Shown here: piece after piece, positions 35,501 through 36,095 of the stretch | Position numbering within the stretch: the stretch's first letter is position 1 | How the letters are laid out: each line of letters starts with the position of its first letter | Origin: Mycolicibacterium porcinum | GTDB lineage: Bacteria > Actinomycetota > Actinomycetes > Mycobacteriales > Mycobacteriaceae | Length of the DNA: 36,095 nt | Assembly (NCBI GenBank): GCA_001942045.1 | Contig: MSTD01000052.1 | Span: forward strand, 1 to 36,095 | Reading direction: 5' to 3' | Position numbers and translations under genes: made by a program | Notes under the pieces: model-generated | What the model was told of the DNA's origin: nothing | The model's input: the letters and a program-made list of their open reading frames with translations, nothing else | Database searches by the model: none

Positions 35501-36095
35501 GTGGCTCAAACCGGTGATGTCGCAGCGCGTTTGGACCAGGGGCAGCCCGTGGTCGAGACTTTTGCCGAGTTCGTTTGGGCCTGTGCGCTACTGGGCTACC
35601 AGCATCCCGATCTCACGGTGCACGTCGGCCAGGTGCACGACTGGTACGCCACCGAGGACGGACTGGACCTGCGGATCCTGGACGCCGACTGCGCCGCGTT
35701 GGCAGCGACTGCCGGGTCGGCCGAGCAGGCACTGCGGCTGCAGGACGATCAGCTGACCACACTTGACCAGGCCTGGCAGGGGCGCGGTGCGCAGGCCGCG
35801 CGCGAGTTTCTGCACCGCCACGGCGCCGCGGCCCAACAGGCCGTCGCCGCCGTACGAAGAGCTGCCGACACCCTCACGGCGCTGCGTGATCAGCTGTGGC
35901 GGGCCGTCGACACCAAGGTCGCCGTGACCGAACGCATCGCGGGCACCCAGTCGGCGCCGATGTCGTTGGCGACGAAGGGTTTCACCTGCGTGTCGATCAG
36001 TTCACTGGCCAGGGCACGATCGCCGAGCCCGGTCCGCAGGGTGCGCGCTGCGGCCAACCAGTCCTGGCGCTGTGCCGCACACCGCGCGTCGATGC
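35501..36095 (+). CDS. EspA-like WXG-containing protein (3' end beyond window; distal part apparently inverted)
   Basis: The frame opens at GTG 35501, 3 bp after the EspC-like stop, and runs off the window (198 codons seen). Residues 60-145 are Ala-rich and helical with a W92-Q93-G94 turn (LDQAWQGRGAQAAREFL), the WXG hallmark. Pairing of a small YxxxD protein with a longer WXG protein resembles the EspC/EspA pair of ESX-1. After about residue 147 the translation becomes Ser/Arg-rich and unlike a natural protein (GTQSAPMSLATKGFTC...). The opposite strand over the same bases reads as a plausible helical continuation. The true C-terminus is therefore uncertain. Confidence 0.62.
   Translation, partial: MAQTGDVAARLDQGQPVVETFAEFVWACALLGYQHPDLTVHVGQVHDWYATEDGLDLRILDADCAALAATAGSAEQALRLQDDQLTTLDQAWQGRGAQAAREFLHRHGAAAQQAVAAVRRAADTLTALRDQLWRAVDTKVAVTERIAGTQSAPMSLATKGFTCVSISSLARARSPSPVRRVRAAANQSWRCAAHRASM
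35890..36095 (-). other. Antisense coding-like segment, probably inverted 3' part of the 35501 gene
   Basis: The minus strand from the right edge to TGA 35892-35890 translates to a natural-looking sequence (IDARCAAQRQDWLAAARTLR, then ASELIDTQVKPFVANDIGAD, then WVPAMRS). The six bases GCATCG (35934-35939) recur inverted as CGATGC (36090-36095). Flipping the 150 bp between them joins TERI directly to DARCAAQRQ in the plus-strand frame. It could instead be the end of a convergent gene. Confidence 0.45.

Noticed and set aside
33704..35509. 601-codon minus-strand frame opposite glmM
   Set aside because: Entirely antisense to a canonical glmM and its neighbours; GC-driven.

Overview
The window is high-GC actinobacterial chromosomal DNA, almost certainly from a fast-growing Mycobacterium (Mycolicibacterium). 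From memory, the gene order matches the M. tuberculosis Rv3462c-Rv3439c block: infA-rpmJ-rpsM-rpsK-rpsD-rpoA-rplQ-truA, cutinases, the ESX-4 locus (eccB4, mycP4, eccD4, eccC4, an Rv3446c-like gene, esxU, esxT), then rplM-rpsI-glmM and an Rv3440c/Rv3439c-like pair. No tRNA, rRNA, CRISPR array or insertion sequence was recognised.

Layout. Bases 1-1489 (minus) hold a flotillin/SPFH protein, cut by the window edge, and its NfeD-like partner. Bases 1821-6464 (plus) are the infA-to-truA translation and transcription block. It has a structured leader before rpsM and a terminator-like hairpin inside the first codons of truA. Bases 6597-10387 (minus) carry a DUF559/AbiEi-like protein with a degenerate nuclease site and four tandem secreted cutinases. 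Bases 10407-12094 hold a divergent EamA exporter/CGNR regulator pair. Bases 12159-21870 are the complete ESX-4 type VII secretion locus. Bases 21936-23342 (minus) encode a DEAD-box RNA helicase. Bases 23594-31766 are an ethanolamine-catabolism island without microcompartment genes: GAF regulator, aldehyde dehydrogenase, APC permease, EutB, EutC and a surface HAD phosphatase lipoprotein. Bases 31968-35131 contain rplM-rpsI, a small secreted protein and glmM. Bases 35201-36095 encode an EspC-like protein and a WXG-containing partner, the second cut by the window edge.

How the parts work together. The most striking regulatory signal is the sequence (G)GGAAC-N17-CGTC, an ECF/SigM-type promoter. 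It occurs three times, each time before type VII secretion genes: eccC4, esxU-esxT, and the EspC-like/WXG pair downstream of glmM. Two of the three sit so close to the ATG that the mRNAs should be nearly leaderless. This links the pair at 35201-36095 to ESX-4 as a candidate co-regulated substrate pair. In addition, the last ~150 bp of the window look inverted relative to the WXG-partner gene; flipping that segment continues the protein in frame. It could be an invertible segment, a rearrangement or an assembly artefact.

The ethanolamine island appears self-contained. A surface phosphatase could release ethanolamine from phosphoethanolamine, the permease imports it, EutBC deaminates it to acetaldehyde plus ammonia, and the aldehyde dehydrogenase oxidises acetaldehyde. 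The two island promoters share short motifs, and a GlnR-box-like sequence precedes the permease operon.
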